DNA from: Rhodobacteraceae bacterium HTCC2150
Lineage (GTDB): Bacteria; Pseudomonadota; Alphaproteobacteria; Rhodobacterales; Rhodobacteraceae
Direction: 5' to 3'
Length of the DNA stretch: 64,000 bases
Assembly: GCA_000169395.1 (NCBI GenBank)
Contig: AAXZ01000008.1
Span: forward strand, 39,169-103,168
Position numbers and translations under genes: made by a program. The notes below the pieces were generated by a model. It was not told the origin of the DNA, did not search any database, and worked only from the letters and a program-made list of their open reading frames with translations. Positions 34,949 through 44,401 of this stretch are shown here, one piece after another (within the stretch, counting starts at the first letter, position 1; each line of letters starts with the position of its first letter).

Positions 34949-35122
34949 GCAATCCATAAACGGTTCTGAATTTCATGACATCAGCCTAAAAGGCACGTCA
35001 ATGGTTGGGTGTATTGCGATAATCCCAGTCGCTTTAGATTCGTAATCGCCACCCTCCAATAGGGCCCAAATTTCAAAGATAAATACCCAAAGAATGGTCA
35101 TAAGCACCAAAAGCGAGAAATA

Positions 35123-36244
35123 ATGTCGATAAATGCAATGACGGTCACTGCTGGAGACGCCCTGTTAGTTCTTAAAAATGGTTGGGACGTTCAGAAATCC
35201 CATGGCATCAAAATGTCCTATATGATGCACGGGCGACCTGGCATCGGTAAGACCCAAGTCGCAGAGTCCCTCGCCCGTCATGTCGAAGGACGCCTCTACG
35301 ACATCCGCTTAACTCAGATCGACACCTCAGATCTGCGCGGTCTCCCGTACTACAACCACGAGACCAAAACGACCCAGTGGTATCGTCCAGAAGATCTTCC
35401 GGAGAGCCAAGAACCAGCCGTTCTGTTCCTTGATGAAATCACAAGCGCTTCTCCATTTCTTCAGCCGACCGTCTACGGTCTTCTTCAAGAGCGACGCGTA
35501 GGCATGCACAAGATTCCCAAAAACGTAATCATCTTGGCGGCAGGGAATACAGTTGATGATGGCGCAGTCGCCTACGAAATGGGTACGGCGATCGCCGACC
35601 GCTTGGTCCATATGTATGTCGCAGCAGATGCTGACGACTGGATCAACGGCTATGCGATACCGAACAAACTGCACGCAACCGTGATTGCATTTATTAAGAC
35701 CCGACCCGATTTATTGGAAACCACGCAAGAATCTATGAAGAAGGGTGACATGATTTCCGCTACTCCGCGATCTTGGGAGCGTGTGAGCCAAATTATGCAT
35801 ACTGTAAAAGATCGCCGCGTGCGATCGATCATGATTGCGGGAACTATTGGCGAAGCAATCATGGCCGATTTCATGCTTGTGGCCGACGACATCGCAGCGA
35901 CCGTTCAAGTCACCGAGATGGTCAAGAAGTCCCGAAAAGATCGCATCGCAATGTATCCAAGCAGCCTCCATGGATTAAACGCCATGGTCTTTGGACTGCT
36001 GGCTTTGGCCAAGGAAGAGAATGCCAACGAAATCATCGAGATCATGATGGATCTTGGTCGTTTATCGGATTTACGTAAAGACGACGTAGGAGAGTTGCGC
36101 AAACTGCCGTTGGCGGAGCTTTCCACACATGGTTTCGAATGTCTTTTGGGTAAGCTGATGGAGCTTGGGCTCCACAAACTCGTGTTGAACAATCCTGACT
36201 ACCAAGACTACACCGAATCGCGGAAGTCCCTCGGCCTTGCATAG
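35123..36244 (+). CDS. MoxR-type AAA+ ATPase
   Basis: 373 residues. Walker A 'GRPGIGKT' at 37-44, Walker B 'AVLFLDE' at 99-105, sensor 1 'VIILAAGN' soon after, and 'ISATPRSWERVS' as the sensor 2 region. This layout is that of MoxR-family AAA+ ATPases (RavA, NorQ, CbbQ), which act with a VWA-domain partner to remodel or activate a target protein. The VWA partner is indeed the next gene, 51 bp downstream. Target not known; the SNF2 helicase or coiled-coil protein are the obvious local candidates. Confidence 0.85.
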   Translation: MSINAMTVTAGDALLVLKNGWDVQKSHGIKMSYMMHGRPGIGKTQVAESLARHVEGRLYDIRLTQIDTSDLRGLPYYNHETKTTQWYRPEDLPESQEPAVLFLDEITSASPFLQPTVYGLLQERRVGMHKIPKNVIILAAGNTVDDGAVAYEMGTAIADRLVHMYVAADADDWINGYAIPNKLHATVIAFIKTRPDLLETTQESMKKGDMISATPRSWERVSQIMHTVKDRRVRSIMIAGTIGEAIMADFMLVADDIAATVQVTEMVKKSRKDRIAMYPSSLHGLNAMVFGLLALAKEENANEIIEIMMDLGRLSDLRKDDVGELRKLPLAELSTHGFECLLGKLMELGLHKLVLNNPDYQDYTESRKSLGLA

Positions 36245-36295
36245 AAAGTGGCGCAGAAAATGTTGTAGGCATCGAATTATACAGGATTACGTCAG

Positions 36296-37741
36296 ATGAA
36301 TCAGGCTCATTCCATTCGCGCATCGGTTCCGTTACAAAAACTTGCCGAAATTGACCCCGCCTTTTCGTCACTATCGCTGTGGTGCAACCACCGCGATAGT
36401 GACGACGTGGATACCGTAGACGTTCACTCAGATGGTGATAGTGCGATTACTGTAATTCCCAATAAATGCGACTTTGCCACGGCCTACACTGATGGCTCTA
36501 CCATCTGGTACGGTCGCGACTTCACCAAATGGACGCTCAACGAACAGGTTGGCCTCTGCGCTCACGAAATCATGCATGTAGCGTTCCGGCACGTAAATCG
36601 TGCAAGAAAAATGCGAGAGCGCTTCGGCAAGGCCTTCGACAGCGACCTAATGAATATCGCCACTGATGCAATTATAAATGAGACCCTGTTGCTGTGCAGA
36701 TATACACTGCCCCAGCCGTGCATTACCCTCACCGAACTCTTCAAGAAAGTTTGGGACGAATATATCCGTGCTGAAGATGGCCTTGCCGAATATGACGCTG
36801 AAAAATTGTACATAAGGCTCGTCGATGAGAATAAAAAACTGAGCGACAAAGCAGACGCAAGCAGCCAGCCTCAAACTGGGCTTAGTGACCGCCAGTCTGA
36901 TCAAACTGGCCATCAGTCTGATCAATCTGGCCACAGTGGCAACCAGTCTGGTCAACGAGGGAAGAGAAACGGAAAATCCGCCGTCGATCGTGCCAAGACC
37001 TACGCTAAAGCGAAAGGCTTTAGCAGGGACTTGGACACAGCCGGAAAGTCCACGCCGGAAGATGCACAGGCCGATAACGAATGGCAACAGCGTGTTATGC
37101 GCTCGATGAATTATGGACGAGATGCAGGCAAGGGTGTTGGAGCAATTGGGCACACTCTTGCTGACCTCCCCAAAGCCAAAATGCCGTGGGAAGTTATCTT
37201 GAGGCGGCTCATCGTCAAATGGGTTACTCAAACACCACGCATTTCATACGAGCGACCTACACGACGCTGGCTGGGAATGGACTCTGACGCCCTACAACAC
37301 GGCGTTTCGTCCCCCGCCTACGAGCCTGGCATCGTTAAGCAGAGTGAACGTGCGCGCATCGTAGTTGGCGTAGATGTTTCCGGATCAATCTCTGACTTTG
37401 TCCTAAAGAGATTTGCATCCGAGATCGCCTCAATCGGGAAAAAGACCAGCGCAGAAATCCATGTTATTGTCTTTAATGATGGAATCATCTCTGAACAGAA
37501 ACTTGATGGTGTCGATTTCGAAGCTGAAATTAGGAAGGTCAAGCTTGGCCAATTGGGAGGAACCTCCTTCGTCGAGGTTATCGATCGGGCCGTAGAACTT
37601 AACGCCTCAATAATTCTTGTTTTGACAGATCTCTATGGTCCCTTTGGAAAAGCCCCCAGAAACACGCCAGTGATTTGGGCGACCCCCAAGTACAGTGCTA
37701 AGGAAGCGCCCTTTGGCCGCATTCTAAAGCTTGATGAATAA
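36296..37741 (+). CDS. DUF2201-like protein: HExxH metallopeptidase-like plus VWA domain
   Basis: 481 residues. N-terminal half holds a zinc-peptidase-like motif 'HEIMHVAFRH' at 90-99. Residues about 185-228 are a low-complexity linker with Q-S-D-Q-x-G-H repeats. The C-terminal VWA-like domain has a complete MIDAS: D360-x-S362-x-S364 ('VDVSGS'), T423 in 'GGTSF' and D445 in 'LTDLYG'. This two-domain layout is that of DUF2201/VWA-like metallopeptidases found next to MoxR ATPases. The upstream neighbour is such an ATPase, so the pair likely works as one machine; whether the peptidase half is active is unknown. Confidence 0.85.
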   Translation: MNQAHSIRASVPLQKLAEIDPAFSSLSLWCNHRDSDDVDTVDVHSDGDSAITVIPNKCDFATAYTDGSTIWYGRDFTKWTLNEQVGLCAHEIMHVAFRHVNRARKMRERFGKAFDSDLMNIATDAIINETLLLCRYTLPQPCITLTELFKKVWDEYIRAEDGLAEYDAEKLYIRLVDENKKLSDKADASSQPQTGLSDRQSDQTGHQSDQSGHSGNQSGQRGKRNGKSAVDRAKTYAKAKGFSRDLDTAGKSTPEDAQADNEWQQRVMRSMNYGRDAGKGVGAIGHTLADLPKAKMPWEVILRRLIVKWVTQTPRISYERPTRRWLGMDSDALQHGVSSPAYEPGIVKQSERARIVVGVDVSGSISDFVLKRFASEIASIGKKTSAEIHVIVFNDGIISEQKLDGVDFEAEIRKVKLGQLGGTSFVEVIDRAVELNASIILVLTDLYGPFGKAPRNTPVIWATPKYSAKEAPFGRILKLDE

Positions 37742-37900
37742 TCTTCTTCCATCGAAAATAAAGTCTTTCAATCAAGGAATTTGGGTGCCGCTGAGGAAGC
37801 CCTGGTTCACCGTCCGAACAAAACTATCTGCGACGCTTGTTCGTCTTCATAGAAAGTTGGACGTCAGAGCGATTTGAGTACCGGAGGCACACGAGCGCAA

Positions 37901-40792
37901 ATGAACATAAAAAGCAAAACCTTAAAAACGGAAATTGCGATGTCCGGGTGCTACACACAATTCCACACGTCATACCAAGCCCACGCCCTTACATTGAGCG
38001 GAACAGACGACCAATCCATTGCACGCACGCTGACTTCTTCTCGCGTGGAGATGAACCCTCACCAAGTGAATGCCGCGCTGTTTGCCTTAAAATCTCCGTT
38101 CTCAAAGGGGGTGCTTCTTGCCGACGAAGTCGGCCTTGGAAAAACCATAGAAGCGGGACTTGTTATCTCTCAAAGGATAGCCGAAGGGAAACGCCGTCAG
38201 CTTCTTGTGGTGCCGGCTTCACTGAGAAAGCAATGGCAGCAAGAACTATTTGAAAAATTCTCTATCAAGACAGACATCGTGGACTCTACAGTTGTTCGCC
38301 GCAGCGAATATCTCTCAGCAAAGCCGCTTCTGGAGGCAGCCCAGAAACCTCTGATTATGTCGTATGAGTTTGCTGCCCGATTGGCGGATGAAATTGAGAT
38401 ATGCCGCTGGGACTTGGCGGTTCTCGATGAAGCTCACAGGATGCGCAATGTCTACAAGAACGAGATTAAACCTGGGAGTTCAAAACGCAGCCAGGCATTG
38501 TCGCGTGCACTCAGGCGCACCCCGAAGATTTTGCTGACAGCAACGCCTCTCCAAAATTCGCTTTTGGAACTCTACGGACTAATCTCGGTGATCGATGATC
38601 ATGCCTTCGGCGGAGTTGAGTCGTTTCGAGGTCAGTATGTTCGCTCAACGCGGGACGATACGAAAATGCTCTCTCTAAAAAAACGGATACAACCTTTCTG
38701 CCATCGAACCCTTCGGCGGCATGTTCAAGAAGCTGGTCATATCAACTTCCGAAAACGGAACGCCCTTACTTTTGATTTCGACCCCTTTGATGAGGAGATC
38801 ACGTTGTACGACGCGGTCTCTGACTTTCTCCAGAGGAAGGACACGATCTCGTACGGGGAAAGAGCTAACGCCCTGGTGTTGCTGCAAGTCCGCAAGATTC
38901 TTGGGTCATCCACATTTGCCGTGGCCAGATATCTTGAAACGCTTATTGATCGTCTAAAATCTCGGCAGCGTGTAGACACTTCTATGTCTGGTGATATCGA
39001 CACATTTAACGAATATGTGGAATTTGAAAAAGACACCGAAGAGGGCGATACCCCCATCGATGCCAAGCTTCTCCACCAGGAAATTCTGGAATTGGAGGGA
39101 ATGCTCACCCTTGCCAATTCGATTGGGATGAATGCAAAGGGCGAAGTCCTTGTTAAAAAGCTCCCCAGTCTTTTTGAAGAAATCATTAACAAAGGTGGGC
39201 TGGAAAAGGCTGTCATCTTTACCGAAAGTGTCCGCACACAAAAGTACCTTAGTGATCTGCTTTCGTCCAACGGCTACGGAGAAAGAGTCGTCTTGTTGAA
39301 CGGAAGCAATAGTGACCAGGGAAGTCGCAAAATTTATTCAAGATGGAAGGACACACACGCAGGAACTGATCGAATCTCAGGATCCCGAACTGCTGACATG
39401 AAGGCAGCACTGGTCGAGGCATTCAAGTCGTCAAACAAATCAATCATGATTTCTACAGAGAGTGGTGCAGAAGGCATTAACCTTCAATTCTGTTCAGTTC
39501 TGATCAACTTTGATCTTCCGTGGAATCCGCAGCGCATTGAGCAACGAATAGGTCGTTGTCATCGATACGGCCAAAAGATTGATGTCACCGTAGTGAATAT
39601 GTTGAACCGTAAAAACCACACAGAAGCCAGAATCTTTGAATTGCTGAACGAGAAATTCAAACTATTCGATGGGGTCTTCGGTTCAAGTGACGAAGTGTTA
39701 GGTACTATCGAGTCCGGTCTCGATTTCGAAAAATCTATCCTTCGCATTGTTCAGAACTGCAGGACGGAAGAAGAAGCCGAAGCGGAATTCGAAACCCTGA
39801 AATCACATATCCAAGATCAGATCGATGCAGACATCCAAGAAGCCCGATCGAAGGTTCTTGAAAGTCTCGACGCCGACGTCATTTCGAAACTCCACAGCCG
39901 GAATGAAGCTCTTGCTATTGTCGTTCCAGAGTACCAGCAAAGGCTTCTTACAGTAGCGCGAGGTGAACTTCCTGACGCAGATTTTCTGGCAGGTAGCCAG
40001 TTAGAATTTGACCACGATGGAAAGATTTACACGACCAATTGGCCCAAAGCAGATCAAGAAGGTTGGCAGTTTTTTAGGGTCAACGATGGCCTCGGCGCAA
40101 ATCTTCTCAAAAAAGCCACAGGGCGCAAACTAAGCACGTCCTTTAGCGAGCTGACATTTCTTCCTGATGAGTTTCCCTTCACCGGCAAAGCAGGCGCAGT
40201 GGATAGTCTTAAGGGTATCAGCGGTTGGCTGAAAGCTCTCAAGGTGACAATGCCACGAGCAGATGAAAGACGAGAAGAGCTGCTGTGTGCAATCGTATCT
40301 GATGATGGCGCGGTGCTTGATGGTGATCTGGGCGACAAGCTGATGGCGGTACCTTCGACACCTCCTGCACCATGTCTTGAAACCCCTAACGCCGCAATAT
40401 TTGAACAATTGGAAGAGACACTGTTCGAGGGTTTTACAACCAAGGTGCAGGAGGAAAATCTCGTCTGGCTGGAAGAAGAAGAGAGCAGGCTTGACCAATA
40501 TGCGAAGGATGTTGAAATCGAACTCAACGCAGAAATTGAGTTGATGGAGGAAGAGATCAAGGAGCTTCAACGAGTGCGCCGTGATCCCAAGCTATCCATG
40601 CAAGACAAACTCAACCTCGGGCGAAAGATCAAGCGCCTGGAGGGCAATGTCGATGATCTCAAACTTACAAAGTTTGAGCGCCGCAAGCAAATTCGGCGAG
40701 AAATATCAGACAAGCTCGATGATTTTGCTGACCTGCTAAATCAACAGCCCCAAATGGACGAACTTTTCACGATACGATGGAGAGTTGCCTAA
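37901..40792 (+). CDS. SNF2-family (RapA/HepA-like) DEAH helicase/translocase
   Basis: 963 residues from the ATG at 37901; 37940 is an alternative and a TTG at 37874 is less likely. Motif I 'DEVGLGKT' (75-82), motif II 'DEAH' (176-179), 'LLTATPLQN' as motif III, then the C-terminal helicase lobe with 'ISTESGAEGINLQF' and 'NPQRIEQRIGRCHRYGQ' (motifs V and VI). All ATPase motifs look intact. The last ~120 residues are a highly charged coiled coil. SNF2 proteins translocate on duplex DNA; prokaryotic relatives include RapA and DISARM DrmD. It is followed after 3 bp by the coiled-coil gene, so the two are co-translated. Confidence 0.9.
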   Translation: MNIKSKTLKTEIAMSGCYTQFHTSYQAHALTLSGTDDQSIARTLTSSRVEMNPHQVNAALFALKSPFSKGVLLADEVGLGKTIEAGLVISQRIAEGKRRQLLVVPASLRKQWQQELFEKFSIKTDIVDSTVVRRSEYLSAKPLLEAAQKPLIMSYEFAARLADEIEICRWDLAVLDEAHRMRNVYKNEIKPGSSKRSQALSRALRRTPKILLTATPLQNSLLELYGLISVIDDHAFGGVESFRGQYVRSTRDDTKMLSLKKRIQPFCHRTLRRHVQEAGHINFRKRNALTFDFDPFDEEITLYDAVSDFLQRKDTISYGERANALVLLQVRKILGSSTFAVARYLETLIDRLKSRQRVDTSMSGDIDTFNEYVEFEKDTEEGDTPIDAKLLHQEILELEGMLTLANSIGMNAKGEVLVKKLPSLFEEIINKGGLEKAVIFTESVRTQKYLSDLLSSNGYGERVVLLNGSNSDQGSRKIYSRWKDTHAGTDRISGSRTADMKAALVEAFKSSNKSIMISTESGAEGINLQFCSVLINFDLPWNPQRIEQRIGRCHRYGQKIDVTVVNMLNRKNHTEARIFELLNEKFKLFDGVFGSSDEVLGTIESGLDFEKSILRIVQNCRTEEEAEAEFETLKSHIQDQIDADIQEARSKVLESLDADVISKLHSRNEALAIVVPEYQQRLLTVARGELPDADFLAGSQLEFDHDGKIYTTNWPKADQEGWQFFRVNDGLGANLLKKATGRKLSTSFSELTFLPDEFPFTGKAGAVDSLKGISGWLKALKVTMPRADERREELLCAIVSDDGAVLDGDLGDKLMAVPSTPPAPCLETPNAAIFEQLEETLFEGFTTKVQEENLVWLEEEESRLDQYAKDVEIELNAEIELMEEEIKELQRVRRDPKLSMQDKLNLGRKIKRLEGNVDDLKLTKFERRKQIRREISDKLDDFADLLNQQPQMDELFTIRWRVA

Positions 40793-40795
40793 CTC

Positions 40796-42172
40796 ATGTA
40801 CCCTGGTAGCACCTTTGATCCACCGGCGCTCGACTATCCTTTCTTTGTGGAATTCAATCTGGAAAGTTTTGACGGACCCCGCTGGCTATATTGGCAATTG
40901 TTAAATCTCTCCGGTTGGTTGCGATTCATTGAGGCGCGTCTTGATTCGCCGATTGGCTTGTTGCGGCGTACTCTGATTGTTGGCTGTAGCGACGAAGGGG
41001 TTGCCCTGCCCAGGTGGCAGGTCAATGGCATGCTTCCACTTGCAAGTTCCTATCCTCAGGGAACATCTTGGCTTCCCCCGGACGAACTTGGAGACTTTGC
41101 CGAGATGGAACGCTGGGATTTCATGGGGGAATGCGACCTCTTGGCACTCCAGGAGATCGAAGAGCTCGAAGGCAAGACCGAAAGCAGAATACACTCTGCC
41201 GAGACGCGAGTGGGCGCCGCTCTGCGGGATACTCATAACTACATTTCCAGTCTTCGGAGAGAAGCGCGTGATCCAGCCTGCACCTTGGATCGGCGCAGCT
41301 GGATCAAGAACCAAATTGAAACGGTCGAGGAGCAGGAAACACTGGCCGGAGTAGCCTTAAGAAACCGCCTTTCGATTATCCGAACGGAGGCCCGGCACCG
41401 GGAGAATGCTTTATGGCGAAGCCTACGTTTGGAAGCTGATGTGGAAACGCTTTACACCGTCCAATTCAGCGTCATGAACCGGCTGCACGAAAGACAAATT
41501 CGTTTCCCTCTCATTCAAGAAGAGATCTTCAGTGCTGGTGTAAGCGAGCAGTCTGCTCAATCAGCGCTCGCAGAATACCTCGAGGAAGCTCCGAAGCGGC
41601 GAGAGGAAAGGAAGAGGAAACAAAAAGAAGCAGAAAAAGAGCACGCGGAACTGCAGCGAAAACGAAAGAAGGCAGCGGCGGAGAGAAAGAAAGCATCCCA
41701 AAAGGTCAGAAAGATTCGATTGGCTCCTCCAAGCATGCCAGACAGTGGCCGTCCAACTCCAAAGCCCATTGAACAAAAAGCTGCTCGCATTTCGGAGAAC
41801 ATGCCGACTCTTACCCCAAAGCCAGCAAAAGAAGTCGAACAGAATAGTGGAGATGCAACAGTCGAATTGCTTGAGAAGACCGTCGCCGAGCCCGACCCTA
41901 TTCTTGAGAAAACCGCTAAGCGAAAATCGCAGGTGCCAATCAACCTGGACCCAGTTGATAAGCTCTGGAAGCTTGGTTCTGCCAGAGCCGAACAGATCGA
42001 GAGACTGTGCAAGGCTCGGCGGCTTACCTCCCCAAAATCCAGGAAAGCTCTGTCAAAGCTGAAACAGGGGAAGGCGACCTTGGATGATACTGATAGGAAT
42101 GCATTGAAGCACTTATTGCACAACCTACAGAAGACCGGCTTTGACGTTGATGAATTTCTTAACGTCAAGTGA
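40796..42172 (+). CDS. Coiled-coil protein of unknown function coupled to the SNF2 helicase
   Basis: 458 residues. N-terminal ~110 residues look globular and aromatic-rich ('YPFFVEFNLESFDGPRWLYWQLL', 'GWLRFIEARLDSPIG' region). Residues about 125-310 are long charged helices, including a very basic stretch of alternating K/R/E/A (RKRKQKEAEKEHAELQRKRK region). A proline-rich segment follows, then a helical C-terminal domain ('LWKLGSARAEQIERLCKARR'). No signal peptide or membrane span. No family recognised. Starting 3 bp after the helicase stop, it is likely its physical partner. Confidence 0.7.
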   Translation: MYPGSTFDPPALDYPFFVEFNLESFDGPRWLYWQLLNLSGWLRFIEARLDSPIGLLRRTLIVGCSDEGVALPRWQVNGMLPLASSYPQGTSWLPPDELGDFAEMERWDFMGECDLLALQEIEELEGKTESRIHSAETRVGAALRDTHNYISSLRREARDPACTLDRRSWIKNQIETVEEQETLAGVALRNRLSIIRTEARHRENALWRSLRLEADVETLYTVQFSVMNRLHERQIRFPLIQEEIFSAGVSEQSAQSALAEYLEEAPKRREERKRKQKEAEKEHAELQRKRKKAAAERKKASQKVRKIRLAPPSMPDSGRPTPKPIEQKAARISENMPTLTPKPAKEVEQNSGDATVELLEKTVAEPDPILEKTAKRKSQVPINLDPVDKLWKLGSARAEQIERLCKARRLTSPKSRKALSKLKQGKATLDDTDRNALKHLLHNLQKTGFDVDEFLNVK

Positions 42173-42403
42173 GCGCTGCATTTTTCTGGATAGGTCGATT
42201 GAATTAAGAACACGCGGGCAATAGGTGCTGAAAACTTCCCATCCAAAAACCGAACAGAGCCTGAACCACTATTGGTATTTGCTGCTCGGTTCCGTGGTGT
42301 GCGAAGTTATGACTGGATTCATAGCCACCTTATTTTAGATCAAAGCAACTCTTGTTGCATCTGAAGAGACTCCACTTGAAGATTGCTTGAGGTCAGAGCG
42401 AGT

Positions 42404-42574
42404 TCACTGCTGTGCAATCCGTAGATAGCGCTCGTAATCTTCTTCATCGCTATGCAGCGCCTGTAGTTCACGCTCCAAGTGCTTTGCGATAGGTACCAGC
42501 TTGCGGCCATCCTCTCTTGATTTCAACATCTCCAAAACGAGATTGTATGCGGCTTCCAGTCTTTCCGGTGTCAT
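42404..42574 (-). CDS. Small helical protein (56 aa), unknown
   Basis: A 56-residue frame, ATG at 42574 with a strong ribosome-binding site (gaggaaggatcgtttc) and stop at 42404-42406. The product (begins MTPERLEAAYNLVLEMLKSR, later 'KLVPIAKHLERELQALHSDEEDYE') is acidic and helical with coding-like composition. It lies between the helicase cluster and the right-end integrase, on the integrase strand, and could be a small regulator such as an excisionase partner; no helix-turn-helix is obvious. The gaps 42175-42403 and 42575-42818 hold nothing else I can support. Confidence 0.55.
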   Translation of the reverse strand: MTPERLEAAYNLVLEMLKSREDGRKLVPIAKHLERELQALHSDEEDYERYLRIAQQ

Positions 42575-42818
42575 GAAACGATCCTTCCTCTTCTCTGTAA
42601 GGGAGATCGGATCGTTTCTGATATGTCGGTAACCGGACCGTAAGCATACAGCGGTAATTTCTTGGCGTTAGCTGAGCAACTGTGAGCGCCCGCATGGCAT
42701 CAGGATCGTGGTTTCCGTCCACAGGCAGAGGCAATTCTTCAGGAGTACAAGTTGCCATAGGAAGCATAGCACGAGAACAGGTGTCTCAGCACGATCCTTG
42801 ATGATGACACTGGACCGG

Positions 42819-44264
42819 TCAGTCAGTCCAAAAATCTTCATCGTTAAGTTCTACTTTGATAAGCGCCCAGACATCCGCCTCAGGCCGCGGTTGCCATGTG
42901 TCGGTCGGATGAGCCACAAGTTCCGCATACAATACACGCAATTTCAGTTCTGGCCCATCGCCATATACAGGACGGCCGCGCAGCTTGCCCACGGAGTGCC
43001 CGAGGAGGAACGCCCGCTCTTCGTTCGACATCCCCGCTGCGATACCACGTTCTTCCCAAGTGTGGCGCGTCCCACCAAAAGTGAAAGACTTGTGTCCCTC
43101 AGGCGCCGTTGGAAAGAGATTATTTGCGCGCAAAAAATTATTCATATCACCAGAGAACGTACCTTTTGCGCGATATCGCGAAAAGCCTTCCGGATTTCGG
43201 CGCATGGCATCGAGAGCTGCCCCGAGCAAAGGTACGAGCCTGATTGAGGCTGTGTTCTTGATGTCGCGAACGTGCTCCCCCTCCTCAACATACCTGATCC
43301 GAAGGTGTGGGATGGGATGGTCAAGGATGATGTCCTCAGGTGGAATATGAATGATCTCTGTCTGGCGGCCTCCTGTTTCAGCGATGACGATGCCTGCATC
43401 AACGCGCTCATCAGTCTCAATGCCTTTAGTTAGCTTCCCGCATACGAAGCTCTTAACCCAAGACTTCGGCAAAGCGGGCTTCCCGCCCTGATTCGATGAC
43501 ATATTTTTCTTCAGCGGGACTTGGATTTTGAACCCGGCGATCGGATTGAATCTCTGGCTTGGGAGCATTCCTGCAAGCTCGTGATACTCGTCGATCATCT
43601 GCCGCAGATATCGCACCCGTTTCACCGCCTGATCGTCCGAGATGTTGCCGGAATTCACACGGTCCTGCCAATGCTTATGATAGCGCCGTGCGTCGTCTTC
43701 GGTGATCTCATGAACGTGCTTGTTCGAGACAACCTCCGAGAAAATTCGAGCGGCGTGTTTGTAGCGGTTCCGCCATTGTCGCTTCTGGTCGGCATTCTTG
43801 CCACGGATCTTATGGTCACAACTCGTTTCCATGACCTTTGGCATTTCGAGTATCCGAATATGCGGTACGTCACACACCCCCAGGGTCGCAGGCACAGCAG
43901 GGGAGTCATCTGGGACCTGCGCGAGCTTCTCAATGCGCGAGACAAGTTCTTCAAGCGGTCCGGTCAACAATCCTTCGATGGGAATGTACGGCAGTTGCAA
44001 TTCCTCGAGCAACGCCACAGACGCAGAAAAGGCCTCGAAGGATGGTCCGGCATCTTCGTGAAGCAATTTTGCCTTCCAGACGTTCTGCAACGCCTTCTTC
44101 TTGAGAACAGCAAGCCCTCGTGCTTCTGCCAGATCGCGTGTTTTCAGGGATTGATTGATCTCGGCGCGATGCTCGACCGCGCGAAACTCCGCAGGCACTC
44201 GCCAGCGAAGGTAAAAGACGTTGCCACGACGCTCGACGCCATCGATACATTTGGATATAGTCAT
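42819..44264 (-). CDS. Tyrosine recombinase (site-specific integrase), right end
   Basis: 481 residues. N-terminal 'GNVFYLRWRVPAEFRAVEHRAEINQSLKTRDLAEAR' region (14-50) is the arm-binding type domain common in alphaproteobacterial island integrases. Catalytic residues: Arg in 'AETGGRQTEIIHI', H-x-x-R in 'GTRHTWEERG', His in 'FLLGHSVGKLRG' and Tyr in 'RPVYGDG'. The start is 138 bp from the right attachment site, reading inward. It differs clearly from the left-end integrase, so two unrelated recombinases serve or served this locus. Confidence 0.9.
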   Translation of the reverse strand: MTISKCIDGVERRGNVFYLRWRVPAEFRAVEHRAEINQSLKTRDLAEARGLAVLKKKALQNVWKAKLLHEDAGPSFEAFSASVALLEELQLPYIPIEGLLTGPLEELVSRIEKLAQVPDDSPAVPATLGVCDVPHIRILEMPKVMETSCDHKIRGKNADQKRQWRNRYKHAARIFSEVVSNKHVHEITEDDARRYHKHWQDRVNSGNISDDQAVKRVRYLRQMIDEYHELAGMLPSQRFNPIAGFKIQVPLKKNMSSNQGGKPALPKSWVKSFVCGKLTKGIETDERVDAGIVIAETGGRQTEIIHIPPEDIILDHPIPHLRIRYVEEGEHVRDIKNTASIRLVPLLGAALDAMRRNPEGFSRYRAKGTFSGDMNNFLRANNLFPTAPEGHKSFTFGGTRHTWEERGIAAGMSNEERAFLLGHSVGKLRGRPVYGDGPELKLRVLYAELVAHPTDTWQPRPEADVWALIKVELNDEDFWTD

Positions 44265-44401
44265 TTAGAAATTGCTCCACAGTTTGCCACACAACAGAGC
44301 CGCGGGTGTTGGTCGATGTTTCGACCCGCTGACGCTCCAAGTAGCCGGAATGTGGGAACATTATTGTGGCAGCGGAAATCGCGTCTCCGCTGCCCTTGTT
44401 T

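Noticed and set aside
37742..37900. Possible CRISPR or repeat array in the island gaps
   Set aside because: No regularly spaced repeats are present in this or any other gap in the window.
42468..42767. Minus-strand frame of 99 residues near the right integrase
   Set aside because: It overlaps the better-supported 56-residue gene in another frame and its composition is not coding-like.
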